From Bacillota bacterium (GTDB taxonomy: Bacteria; Bacillota; Sulfobacillia; Sulfobacillales; Sulfobacillaceae): 35,814 nucleotides of DNA. Location: assembly GCA_021799435.1 (NCBI GenBank), contig JAJZAN010000026.1, positions 1-35,814 of the forward strand, given 5' to 3'. Every line of letters starts with the position of its first letter. Within the stretch, counting starts at the first letter, position 1. Positions 7,690-15,408 of this stretch are shown in pieces. The notes under the pieces were generated by a model that made no database searches, was not told where the DNA came from, and worked only from the letters and a program-made list of their open reading frames with translations. Position numbers and translations under genes: made by a program.

Positions 7690-8748
7690 ATGAGTGACAG
7701 GTTGCAGGATATTCAAGCATTCCTCGATATTTCGGCCAGCAACGGCACTGTGCCTGGGGCAGTAGCTGAAATCGGGCAGGGCCCGACCGTGCTCGGACGC
7801 TTTACGGCCGGATCGGCGCTCATTAACGGCGGAAACCCCCGCCCCATTCAGTCGAACACCATATTCGACATGGCGTCGGTGACCAAGGTCACCGTTACCC
7901 TGCCGCTCATATTGAGGTTGGCGGAACAGGGACACCTCAGTTTAGAGGACCCGGTATCGACCTATATCCCTGAATTCTCGGGAGGAGCGAAGGACCAAGT
8001 AACCCTCGCCAACTTGCTGGTCCACAATGGAGGGCTCCTGTGGCATCGAGAATACTTTCGATTTCTCAGTGGGTACGACCAAATCGTGTCTGCGGCCATA
8101 GCAGAGCCGTTGACCACTGATCCCAATCGGGAGGTCGTCTACAGTGATCTGGACTTCATCCTTTTAGGCGAAGTGGTGCGGCGGGTAAGCGATAAATCTC
8201 TCGCCGAGTGTGCTAAAGAGGAAATCTTTGATGTTGTCGGCATGCCGGAAACCTTTTACAAGCCGGCAGAGGAGCTTAACAGCCGAATTGCGGCCACTGA
8301 GGTCATGGCCGACGGGAAGGCCAAGGTCGGTATCGTGCATGATGACAACACCGAAGCCATGGGCGGGGAATCGGGGCATGCGGGGCTGTTTTCTACGGTA
8401 TCAGACATGGGACGCTACCTTCGCGAGTGGGTCAACCCGGAAGGGCAACTTCTGCGCTGGTCCACCAGGATAGCCTCGGTTATGCGGAGAACAGGCAGCC
8501 TTCCGGCGAGTCGTGGATGGGGATGGGTTCTGCGTGGGGACGGTCACGATTGCTTGGGAGACCTCTGGCCACAGTCGTCCGCGTCACATACCGGCTATAC
8601 TGGCACCTCGGTCGCTTTCGACTTGAAAACCGGGATTTGGTCTGTCCTGTTGACGAACCGGGTCCACTTTGGACGAGAGCATAACATCGCGTCTTTCCGC
8701 CGTCGGTATCACAATCTTGTAATGTCGGTATTGTCGCATGACTACTAA
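7690..8748 (+). CDS. Serine beta-lactamase-fold hydrolase, AmiE-like
   Basis: This 352-residue class C beta-lactamase/esterase-fold protein has the three active-site motifs: SVTK (Ser63, Lys66) in MASVTKVTVTLPLI, YSD (Tyr151-Asp153) in place of YxN, and HTG (300-302) in place of KTG. The GHAGLFST stretch (229-236) is typical of the AmiE/EstB branch. In B. subtilis the murQ-murR-murP-amiE-nagZ cluster encodes AmiE, an N-acetylmuramyl-L-alanine amidase of this fold that removes stem peptides from MurNAc. The same job is likely here by context. B. subtilis AmiE is exported, but no signal peptide is visible here, so this enzyme should act on imported muropeptides inside the cell. AGGTGAT precedes the ATG. 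Confidence 0.85.
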   Translation: MSDRLQDIQAFLDISASNGTVPGAVAEIGQGPTVLGRFTAGSALINGGNPRPIQSNTIFDMASVTKVTVTLPLILRLAEQGHLSLEDPVSTYIPEFSGGAKDQVTLANLLVHNGGLLWHREYFRFLSGYDQIVSAAIAEPLTTDPNREVVYSDLDFILLGEVVRRVSDKSLAECAKEEIFDVVGMPETFYKPAEELNSRIAATEVMADGKAKVGIVHDDNTEAMGGESGHAGLFSTVSDMGRYLREWVNPEGQLLRWSTRIASVMRRTGSLPASRGWGWVLRGDGHDCLGDLWPQSSASHTGYTGTSVAFDLKTGIWSVLLTNRVHFGREHNIASFRRRYHNLVMSVLSHDY

Positions 8749-9208
8749 TCTCATCCGGGAATGGCTCTCTATCGACATACCGTCCATCGCCGCTATTATG
8801 GCGGACCACCCCTTGTGGCAGCATTATGGCGTCACCGAGTCGAGCGCCCAACATCGACTTACTATTCTTTGGCAAGACCAGGAGCGCGGCTTCGTTAGTA
8901 TGAGTGGGAACGGTTTTGTGGAAGGTTTTGTCCTCTATAATACCCAAACGTTTGGCAATAACGGGTATATTAGGCTTTTTGGCGTGGCCCAGAACCTGAC
9001 ATCGAAGGGAACCGGCGCCAAGTTGCTGTCGGCCGTGGAAGACAGGCTTCGCGAAGATGGCATAGATCGGCTGGTGTTGTTATGCACCGAGTGGAACGGG
9101 AGGGCACGTCAGTTTTATGTTCGACAGGGGTTCTTTGAGGTGGGCATCCTGCCGAATTGGGTTATTGAAGGCACGCATGAGGTGATGTACGCCAAAACGT
9201 TGCACTAA
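8738..9208 (+). CDS. GNAT family N-acetyltransferase
   Basis: The 156-residue protein has the GNAT layout: a strand-rich N-terminal half, an acetyl-CoA-binding region around NLTSKGTGAKLLSAVEDRL (a relaxed Q/RxxGxG/A motif at about residues 87-105), and the C-terminal WNGRARQFYVRQGFFEVG motif typical of motif B. The start overlaps the hydrolase gene by 11 bases, so the two are co-translated. The acceptor cannot be read from sequence. In Clostridium acetobutylicum a GNAT enzyme (GlmA) acetylates glucosamine and glucosaminides next to amino-sugar salvage genes. Re-acetylation of de-N-acetylated wall sugars is therefore an attractive role here, but it is inference. Confidence 0.85.
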   Translation: MTTNLIREWLSIDIPSIAAIMADHPLWQHYGVTESSAQHRLTILWQDQERGFVSMSGNGFVEGFVLYNTQTFGNNGYIRLFGVAQNLTSKGTGAKLLSAVEDRLREDGIDRLVLLCTEWNGRARQFYVRQGFFEVGILPNWVIEGTHEVMYAKTLH

Positions 9209-9216
9209 ACAAAAAA

Positions 9217-9240
9217 CCTCCCGAGGAACGGTTCGGGAGG
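9217..9240. terminator. Bidirectional intrinsic terminator between converging operons
   Basis: A perfect 8-bp stem, CCTCCCGA/TCGGGAGG, with an 8-base loop lies between the end of the GNAT gene (+) and the end of the exporter operon (-). On the minus strand the stem is followed by six T (AAAAAA at 9211-9216 on the plus strand). On the plus strand it is followed by a weaker T-rich stretch. It probably ends both operons. Confidence 0.8.
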
Positions 9241-9259
9241 CTAATTTCTTCTCGTTGGC

Positions 9260-11092
9260 TTACACAGATCCTTCTATCAACTCATCCGCATTCGGTGCCG
9301 ATTTGTTGACCAGGTCCGCATAGTACCCGCCCTTAGCCATGAGTGCTTCGTGGTTGCCGCGTTCTACAATTCGGCCTTGGTCCATGACGAAGATGACGTC
9401 AGCCTGGCGGATGGTGGAGAGCCGGTGGGCGATAACCAAGGTCGTGCGGCCGGCAGCAATTCGCGTGAGTCCCCGCTGCAAAATCATTTCGGTGGCCGAG
9501 TCGAGGCTGGCCGTGGCTTCATCCAAGATGAGGATCTTGGGACTCAGGGTCAGGGCTCGGGCAAACGCCAGCAATTGCCGCTGACCGAGCGACAAGTTGG
9601 CGCCTTTCGCCCGAATCCACGACTCATAGCCGCCCGGCATCGCCCGGATGAATTCGTCAGCGCCCGCAATTTTCGCTGCCTCAATGACGGCCTCGTCGCT
9701 GATGTCTTCCCGAAACAGGCGGATGTTGTCCGCGACCGTGCCTGAGAACAAGTTCACTTCCTGCTGGACAATCGCCATCACCTTGTGCAGGTCCTGCTGA
9801 CGGAAATCGCGGATGTCCATGCCGTCTACGGTGATGCTGCCCTGCTGGATATCGTAGAACCGCGTTAGGAGTCCCATTAACGTGCTCTTGCCGGCCCCAG
9901 TCTCCCCGACGAATCCTACAAATGATTTCGGCGCGATGCGGAAATCAATGTCTTTCAGGATGAGCTTCTCGGGGGAGTAACCAAACGACACATGGTTGAA
10001 GGCTACCTCACCGCGCAGGTCAACCGTTTGCGTGTCCGGCTGCACTGGCAGCGCAATCGGCTCCGGTGAGTCCTTTATCTCCGGCTCGGTCAGGAGCACG
10101 CCGCCGATGCGCTCGGCGGAAATCATGGAGGCCTGCAAGGTGTTCCAGTTCTGGGTCAGCGAGTTGATCGGGTTGAAGAACTGCTGGATATAGGTGATAA
10201 AGGCGTACAACACTCCGACCTGAATGGAGCGGTGCAGCACCGCCTCACCGCCCAGCCACATCATCATCGCCACCGCTAAGTTCCCCAAGATACTGAAGGT
10301 GCGGTTGAACAGCACCGACCACTTGTACTCGTTGATGTTGCCGCTGGTGTAGCGCTTGTTGAGCTCCGTGTGCCGGTCCAACTGCTTTTGCTCTTGATGG
10401 AAAATCTGGGTGATGCGCATCCCGCCCAGGTTCTCGGCCGTGTAGCCGATCAGGCGCGAGAACTGGCTCCGTGTGAACCGGTAGTTGTCACGGAGCTTGG
10501 TTCGGAACCCGACGGAGATCAGCACGATAACCGGGATGACCAAAAAGCTAAACAGCGCAATTTTCCAGTTCAAGAGCAACATGGCGCCCATGATGAGGAG
10601 CACCGACATGCCGTCTTGAATCAAGCTCAATAGAAAGCTTGTAAAGAACTGGCTGACGTTGTTGGTGTCGCTGGAGACGTTCGTAATCAAGCGGCCTGTT
10701 TCACGCGTGTCAAAGAAGCGCATGGAGAGCGACTCGATGTGGGTGAAGAGGTCGTTTCGAATGTCTCGGACGATGCGCTGACCAATCCACTGCAGCTTGC
10801 GGTTCTGCGTAAAGTTCGCAAAGAGGCCGATAATCGTGACGCCTAAGTAGAGAATCCCGATTTCCAGAATGGAGCGAAAGTGGGGATGCTTGACGATGAG
10901 GTCCTTGTCGATGACAATCTTGACCAACCAAGGCTGCAGAACCTGGGTGAGGATATAGATCAGCACCAGCCCCACCACCACGAGAAATTCTTTGGTGTGG
11001 CGCCGCCCATAACGGAGCAGGTGGGACATCGCATCCTTGCTGTTGCTTACCTTGGCTTCCCGTTTATCATCATCCCAATCAGCACTAGCCAT
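9260..11092 (-). CDS. ABC exporter half-transporter, catalytically competent subunit
   Basis: This 610-residue protein has an N-terminal six-helix membrane domain (about 35-330) fused to an ATPase domain (about 360-590). Visible motifs are Walker A GETGAGKS (396-403), signature LSLGQ (500-504; the second G position departs from LSGGQ), and Walker B ILILDE with catalytic Glu525, followed by the H-loop in VIAHRLSTI. It pairs with the gene just upstream to form a heterodimeric exporter like BmrC/BmrD (YheI/YheH) or TM287/288, which expel drugs or lipids. The ATG at 11092 follows GGAGGTGAGG and overlaps the upstream stop in ATGGCTAG. The frame extends to 11140, but that part lies inside the preceding gene. 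Confidence 0.92.
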   Translation of the reverse strand: MASADWDDDKREAKVSNSKDAMSHLLRYGRRHTKEFLVVVGLVLIYILTQVLQPWLVKIVIDKDLIVKHPHFRSILEIGILYLGVTIIGLFANFTQNRKLQWIGQRIVRDIRNDLFTHIESLSMRFFDTRETGRLITNVSSDTNNVSQFFTSFLLSLIQDGMSVLLIMGAMLLLNWKIALFSFLVIPVIVLISVGFRTKLRDNYRFTRSQFSRLIGYTAENLGGMRITQIFHQEQKQLDRHTELNKRYTSGNINEYKWSVLFNRTFSILGNLAVAMMMWLGGEAVLHRSIQVGVLYAFITYIQQFFNPINSLTQNWNTLQASMISAERIGGVLLTEPEIKDSPEPIALPVQPDTQTVDLRGEVAFNHVSFGYSPEKLILKDIDFRIAPKSFVGFVGETGAGKSTLMGLLTRFYDIQQGSITVDGMDIRDFRQQDLHKVMAIVQQEVNLFSGTVADNIRLFREDISDEAVIEAAKIAGADEFIRAMPGGYESWIRAKGANLSLGQRQLLAFARALTLSPKILILDEATASLDSATEMILQRGLTRIAAGRTTLVIAHRLSTIRQADVIFVMDQGRIVERGNHEALMAKGGYYADLVNKSAPNADELIEGSV

Positions 11093-12827
11093 GGGCCTCA
11101 CCTCCCGTCTGAATGCGGTACAAGTCGGCGTAAATGCCATTTTTCCGAATCAAATCGTTGTGCACTCCGCTTTCCACAATCTCGCCCTTGTCGAGCACGA
11201 TAATCCAGTCGGCGTCCCGCAGGGCGGAGAGCCGATGGGCGGCTATAATGGCGGTCTTTTCGCCCCGCACCTGTCTTAACGCTTGCAAGATTTCCGTTTC
11301 GGTGCGGGTGTCCACTGCCGACAAGCTGTCGTCCAAGATTAAAAGGTTAGCCTCGCTCTTAATTAGCGCCCGGGCAATCGAGGTGCGCTGGCGTTGACCG
11401 CCCGACAACATGATGCCGCGCTCACCAATCTGGGTTTCGATGCCCTCCGGCATCTCCTGAATGGCGTCCCAGATACGCGAACGGGAGGCCGCCTTCTCGA
11501 CGTGCTCGGGAATCACTTCGGGCTGGGAAAAGGCGATGTTGGCACCAATCGTAGTGGAGAACAAGAAACCGTCCTGCGGCACATAGGCGATTTGGTTGCG
11601 CAAATCTTCGAGCCGCATGTCACGGATGTCGGCGCCGTCATAAAAAACCGTCCCTTCCGGCGGGTCATAGTCCCGGAGAATCAGGTTCAAGAGCGTCGTC
11701 TTTCCGGCGCCGGTGCGGCCCACAATGCCGAGCGTGGTGCCCTTGGGCACGGTGAAGGACACGTTCTTCAGCACCGGCTCTTTGCTGGACGGGTAATAGA
11801 ACGTGAGGTTGCTCACGTTCAAATCGCCGGCCCAGGGCTTCACCACCGGGGCCTCCGGATCCTTGATATCCGGTTCCACTGCCAGCAGCACTTGAATGCG
11901 CAGCACGGAAGCTGAGGCGTTCTGCAGCAGATTAATGACCATACCGAACTGCATTAACGGCTGCACCAGCATGGTGAGGTAGACCGTAAAGGCGACGAAT
12001 GCGCCCAAGCTAATCTGGTGGTGCACCACCAGCCAGCCGCCATAGACCAAGCCGATGGAGAAGCCGATGCCGCTGAGGAGCGGAATGAGAGCTTGGAATA
12101 AGGTGTTCAAACGCACCAGACTCATTTGCCTCTCGACAATGGTTTCGGTCAGCTGTCGAAACCGGTTGACTTCCACCGGCTCGTTGGATGTTGCCTTAAT
12201 CAAACGAATGGCTTGAAAGCTCTCTTCTGCCAACTCCGACATGTCAGATAACCCTTCTTGAACCAGGCGCGAGCGCATCCGCACGTGAGGGCGGATGACG
12301 GCAATGACGACAGGGATGAACAGGATGGGAATCAGACTAAATAAGGTCAGCCGCAGGTTGATCGTTTGAATGGACATGTAGAGTGTGGCGGCAAACAGGA
12401 AAATGGCCTGACTCAACTGGTTCATGCCCATGGACATGGCCTGCCGAACGGATGTCACGTCGTTCAGGGTGTGGTTTAGCAAATCCCCCACGCTATGTTG
12501 CTGGAAGTAGCGGGAACTGAGCGTCTCCCAATGCTGGAACAGCACTTGCCGCATTTCGTATTCCATGTGCCGGCCGAGTCTTCCGATTTGGGTTTGCCCA
12601 AATCCGAAGGCCAGCACGAACACGGCGGCGACGACGACCAGCTCCAGGGCGAAGTGCAGAATCACATGCTCGGTGGCGCCGACCAGCTTCAGGCGGTCAA
12701 TGAACCCGCCCAAAATATGCGGGATTTGAACCTGAAAGAATTCGGCTGCACCGATCGCAACAATGGCCAAAAGGTAACTCCACTTTCGGCTGGAGACAAA
12801 AGAACGAATAAGTTGTGTGGGAGTCAT
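11085..12827 (-). CDS. ABC exporter half-transporter, degenerate-site subunit
   Basis: This 580-residue membrane-ATPase fusion is the first gene of the exporter pair. Motifs are Walker A GRTGAGKT (370-377), a perfect signature LSGGQ (474-478), and Walker B LLILDD, where Asp500 replaces the catalytic glutamate. The partner's altered LSLGQ would face this weakened Walker B site, and this protein's intact LSGGQ would face the partner's normal site. That is the pattern of asymmetric heterodimeric exporters with one active and one degenerate ATP site. GGAGGTGAGG precedes the ATG. The transported compound is unknown. A palindrome-bearing promoter lies upstream, and no regulator gene is adjacent. 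Confidence 0.92.
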   Translation of the reverse strand: MTPTQLIRSFVSSRKWSYLLAIVAIGAAEFFQVQIPHILGGFIDRLKLVGATEHVILHFALELVVVAAVFVLAFGFGQTQIGRLGRHMEYEMRQVLFQHWETLSSRYFQQHSVGDLLNHTLNDVTSVRQAMSMGMNQLSQAIFLFAATLYMSIQTINLRLTLFSLIPILFIPVVIAVIRPHVRMRSRLVQEGLSDMSELAEESFQAIRLIKATSNEPVEVNRFRQLTETIVERQMSLVRLNTLFQALIPLLSGIGFSIGLVYGGWLVVHHQISLGAFVAFTVYLTMLVQPLMQFGMVINLLQNASASVLRIQVLLAVEPDIKDPEAPVVKPWAGDLNVSNLTFYYPSSKEPVLKNVSFTVPKGTTLGIVGRTGAGKTTLLNLILRDYDPPEGTVFYDGADIRDMRLEDLRNQIAYVPQDGFLFSTTIGANIAFSQPEVIPEHVEKAASRSRIWDAIQEMPEGIETQIGERGIMLSGGQRQRTSIARALIKSEANLLILDDSLSAVDTRTETEILQALRQVRGEKTAIIAAHRLSALRDADWIIVLDKGEIVESGVHNDLIRKNGIYADLYRIQTGGEAHG

Positions 12828-12893
12828 CCCTCACCTCCGGGAAGTGACCGGTCGACCCGGTCGTCTGACGCAGAACAGACCTTCTATCAGTTT

Positions 12894-12923
12894 AACATAA
12901 AGATTAAGTTAATTAACTTCCAA
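12894..12923 (-). promoter_or_regulatory. Promoter with palindromic operator for the ABC exporter
   Basis: On the minus strand a -35-like TTGGAA (12918-12923) and -10-like TATGTT (12894-12899) are 18 bp apart. A perfect 14-bp palindrome, AAGTTAATTAACTT (12906-12919), overlaps the -35 and fills the spacer. This is the placement and style of MarR- or TetR-type repressor operators on exporter genes. Which regulator binds is unknown. Confidence 0.5.
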
Positions 12924-12982
12924 TAAAACGTGAAATAGCGACACAAATGCAATCAATGGCAGTGTGGGCAGATCCTAGAGGA

Positions 12983-14032
12983 CTACTTCCCAATCGATTG
13001 GCAAACATATGCCAGATTTTCCGTTAAGGTTTTGCTCACGGCCTCATCAAGCTTGCCGTTGAAAGCATTTATGGCAACTAGCCGTTCCTGACCGCGTCGG
13101 CGCAGCAAACCTACAAGAAAGGGATAATGGACGGTGGTAATATTCCCTGCAGACAGACTTTCGAGATTCTGCCGGATTCCCATGTCATAGAGTTTCGCAA
13201 GATAACGGTCCCGGGCATTGGCGGTGCGCACCTCGTTGGCCTTGGTGACCGTGGCGACGAGTGTCTTACCTAATGCTAGTGGTTTGGTCTTGGCCGCGAT
13301 AACAAGGTCCACTTGCCGGTCCGTGCAATCTGGGCGGTCGGGTTGAGTCCAGAAGTAGGTGTCATCTAGTGCGTTGTACATGGACCAGGCTGGGGTGACC
13401 TTGGTTGTCGGTTTTCGAAGAAATTCTTTCACCACGGTCGAGTATCGGAGCTCAACTAAATGGAATGGGACCCAAACCAGCTCAGACCAGACAATTTCCT
13501 CCCGGCTGGTCCCCAGGGGGCCTTTGGCTTGTGATGCCAGGGTCTGCTCCAGTTTGTCCATGGGGACGGATATCTCTCGCACGGCTTGAACGGCATACTG
13601 GTTTCTTTGTCGCGAGTGTAATTCCGCAAGCGCGACAGCACCCAGTCGCTGGGACAGTTCGTCAGGTCCCCAGAGTTCAATACGTTCTTGACGGGCAGAC
13701 TTTTCAGCGCCGGAACGCCAGCCCTGCAGGGAAACAATGAGCCCCTTGTTGATGCCGATATCGCTAATCACCATAGAGAGTTTCGATACAACGCTCTTCT
13801 CGATGGGGGTCTCCCACGCCTTGCACTCGACGGCCAGTGTGAAGTCTGTAATACCGTCTGACTTATGGACCAAAACGTCGATTTCGTGTATGGCACCGGA
13901 CTTTCCTTCCAATTTCGCATTTAGGTCGGCATCGTATCCATTGAGTCGAAAGTAAGCGGCAATCTGCTGTTCTAATGCGGCTCCCTTTTCTAACGTTGTT
14001 TGCTCTTTCAATTTGTCACCTCGTAGATGCAT
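12983..14032 (-). CDS. Mrr-like PD-(D/E)xK restriction endonuclease-type protein
   Basis: The N-terminal 130 residues of this 349-residue protein form a restriction-endonuclease-like domain. A helix with Glu21 (GAALEQQIAAYF) is followed by HEIDVLV (Asp52) and LAVECKAW (Glu69, Lys71), the D...ExK nuclease core, and then KGLIVSLQGWRSGAEKSA and ELWGPDEL, as in Mrr-type and related cytosolic nucleases. The remaining 200 residues have no motif I recognise. No methyltransferase or other defence gene is adjacent, so it could be a stand-alone type IV-like enzyme acting on modified DNA. GAGGAG precedes the ATG at 14032; a TTG seven codons later also has a good site (GAGGTGA). The fold call is firm; the substrate is unknown. 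Confidence 0.75.
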   Translation of the reverse strand: MHLRGDKLKEQTTLEKGAALEQQIAAYFRLNGYDADLNAKLEGKSGAIHEIDVLVHKSDGITDFTLAVECKAWETPIEKSVVSKLSMVISDIGINKGLIVSLQGWRSGAEKSARQERIELWGPDELSQRLGAVALAELHSRQRNQYAVQAVREISVPMDKLEQTLASQAKGPLGTSREEIVWSELVWVPFHLVELRYSTVVKEFLRKPTTKVTPAWSMYNALDDTYFWTQPDRPDCTDRQVDLVIAAKTKPLALGKTLVATVTKANEVRTANARDRYLAKLYDMGIRQNLESLSAGNITTVHYPFLVGLLRRRGQERLVAINAFNGKLDEAVSKTLTENLAYVCQSIGK

Positions 14033-14282
14033 TGGGGCTCCTCGGGTGGAGGTCGTCAGCGGTAGAGTACTCTCTTCAGACTATCGCGAGAGAGAATGAC
14101 TTACCAAGGTTTTAAGGCTTCAAATGCTGTATTTGAGTCGCGAAACACTTCACGTCCGTGATGACGGGGGTGTTGAGAGACCTTTCTCCAAAAGCCCGCA
14201 CACAATATGACGGAGCGAGTTGCCCGGGCGCAACATCAACCCAGGCAGTTCCACATCATGGGGAGAACGGACGGGGAGAACT

Positions 14283-15014
14283 ATGGAATCGGGAGCACTG
14301 CTTCATCCCCCAGAGTACGCTGAGAAGACGCGGACGGGGAGTGCCGGCGCAACCTTGCGGCAATTGGTGTTTGGCATGAACGATGGGTTGGTGGCTACCG
14401 TTGGCTTGGTGGCCGGGCTGATATTTGCGGGTTCGCCCAAAGGCATTGTGTTAGGCGGAACACTGGCCGCCATTATTGCGGCAGTGTCATCGATGGCGCT
14501 GGGATCGTATCTCTCCACACAGGCTGAAGTGGGGTACCAAGAAGCACAAATCCGTCGCGAGCAGCGCGAGATTGACGAGAATCCTCACGAAGAGCTGCAG
14601 GAAATGCGCCAGATTTATCACGGCTATGGTATGTCGGAGCAAGAGATTGAGATTTTTCTTACGCACTTCCAACGCGACAAGCACCTATGGTTGAGGATGA
14701 TGTTGCGCGATGAGCTGGGCATTGTTCCTGAATCATTCGAGAATCCGTTGAAGAATGCTGGTCTCATGGCGCTGGCGGTGGTGGTCGGATCGCTTCCGCC
14801 GCTTATTCCTATTGTGTTCGGTCGGGATCCACGCCATGTGTTCGTTTGGGTTTTGATCCTATCCGCACTGACGGCGTTGGGGCTGGGGGCAGCCACGGCG
14901 CGCAGCACCGGCCGGGTTTGGTGGCGCTCTGCCATTTCCTTTCTGATGGTGGCATCGATTGCGGCTGCTATCGGGATGGGAGCGGGGAGCCTGATTGCGC
15001 CACTGTTTGCTTAG
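14283..15014 (+). CDS. VIT1/CCC1 family iron/manganese transporter
   Basis: This 243-residue membrane protein moves Fe(II) or Mn(II) across a membrane in its known relatives. The VIT signature is clear: LRQLVFGMNDGLVATVGLVA at the first helix, then AAVSSMALGSYLSTQAE in the second. A cytoplasmic three-helix metal-binding insert follows, rich in Glu and Arg (YQEAQIRREQREIDENP to RDELGI, about 80-160), and then three C-terminal helices. The ATG at 14283 has GGGGAG upstream and makes the N-terminus begin shortly before the family core. The longer frame from 14220 adds a Pro/Gly-rich stretch without support. The gene stands alone. Confidence 0.88.
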   Translation: MESGALLHPPEYAEKTRTGSAGATLRQLVFGMNDGLVATVGLVAGLIFAGSPKGIVLGGTLAAIIAAVSSMALGSYLSTQAEVGYQEAQIRREQREIDENPHEELQEMRQIYHGYGMSEQEIEIFLTHFQRDKHLWLRMMLRDELGIVPESFENPLKNAGLMALAVVVGSLPPLIPIVFGRDPRHVFVWVLILSALTALGLGAATARSTGRVWWRSAISFLMVASIAAAIGMGAGSLIAPLFA

Positions 15015-15039
15015 TGGCTGGAGACAAGAAGAGATAGGC

Positions 15040-15085
15040 GGGCCGAATGGGAGTCGCAGGCAGGTCCGCGGCTCCCATTCGGCCC
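15040..15085. terminator. Long perfect hairpin downstream of the VIT gene
   Basis: A perfect 14-bp inverted repeat, GGGCCGAATGGGAG (15040-15053) and CTCCCATTCGGCCC (15072-15085), with an 18-base loop lies 25 bp after the stop codon. There is no T-run on either side, so it may be a Rho-assisted terminator or an mRNA-stabilising hairpin rather than a classic intrinsic terminator. Confidence 0.5.
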
Positions 15086-15151
15086 CCTCGGATAGAACGA
15101 TGGTGAATGAGAGGTGCGACTCCAAGGCATGGAGTAATCCTTCAAGTATTT

Positions 15152-15181
15152 TTGACTGCAGCGTGGACCATCTCATATCAC
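15152..15181 (+). promoter_or_regulatory. Candidate sigma-A promoter of the S-box transcript
   Basis: TTGACT (15152-15157) is a 5/6 match to the -35 and TATCAC (15176-15181) a 4/6 match to the -10, with an 18-bp spacer. Transcription would begin near 15188, about 50 bases before the riboswitch. Confidence 0.4.
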
Positions 15182-15238
15182 GAAGAACCCTTGCCGTGCA
15201 CCCGTATGCTACCATACATGTGTTTGACTATATCTACA

Positions 15239-15341
15239 GCCCTTATCAAGAGCAGTCGAGGGACAGGCCCGATGACACTGCGGCAACCCGTCAACCCATG
15301 ACAGGGTGCCAAATCCGACCCGACAGGGAAAGATAGGCGGC
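15239..15341 (+). promoter_or_regulatory. SAM-I (S-box) riboswitch
   Basis: The sequence carries the S-box core: P1 5' strand CTTATC pairing with GATAGG at 15332-15337 on the 3' side, AAGAGCAGTCGAGGGAC, the kink-turn stretch GGCCCGATGACACTGCGGCA, the ACCC...GGGT helix followed by GCCAAATCC, and the closing GGGAAAGATAGG. It binds S-adenosylmethionine. The classic family turns genes off when SAM is plentiful. Only 67 bases separate it from the next start codon. That stretch has no terminator but does contain a hairpin that hides the ribosome site, so control is probably at translation. Confidence 0.92.
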
Positions 15342-15383
15342 AAACACTACCTGAAACCTAGCAGGTACGTTCTCTTGATAGCG

Positions 15384-15400
15384 GCTCCAACCAAAGGAGC
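15384..15400 (+). promoter_or_regulatory. Ribosome-site-sequestering hairpin of the riboswitch
   Basis: GCTCC (15384-15388) can pair with GGAGC (15396-15400) around a 7-base loop. The 3' arm is part of the AAAGGAGC ribosome-binding site that lies 8 bases before the ATG at 15409. This gives a simple expression platform in which the SAM-bound state would favour the hairpin. How the aptamer competes with it (an anti-sequestor) is not obvious from the sequence. Confidence 0.55.
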
Positions 15401-15408
15401 AGAATAAG

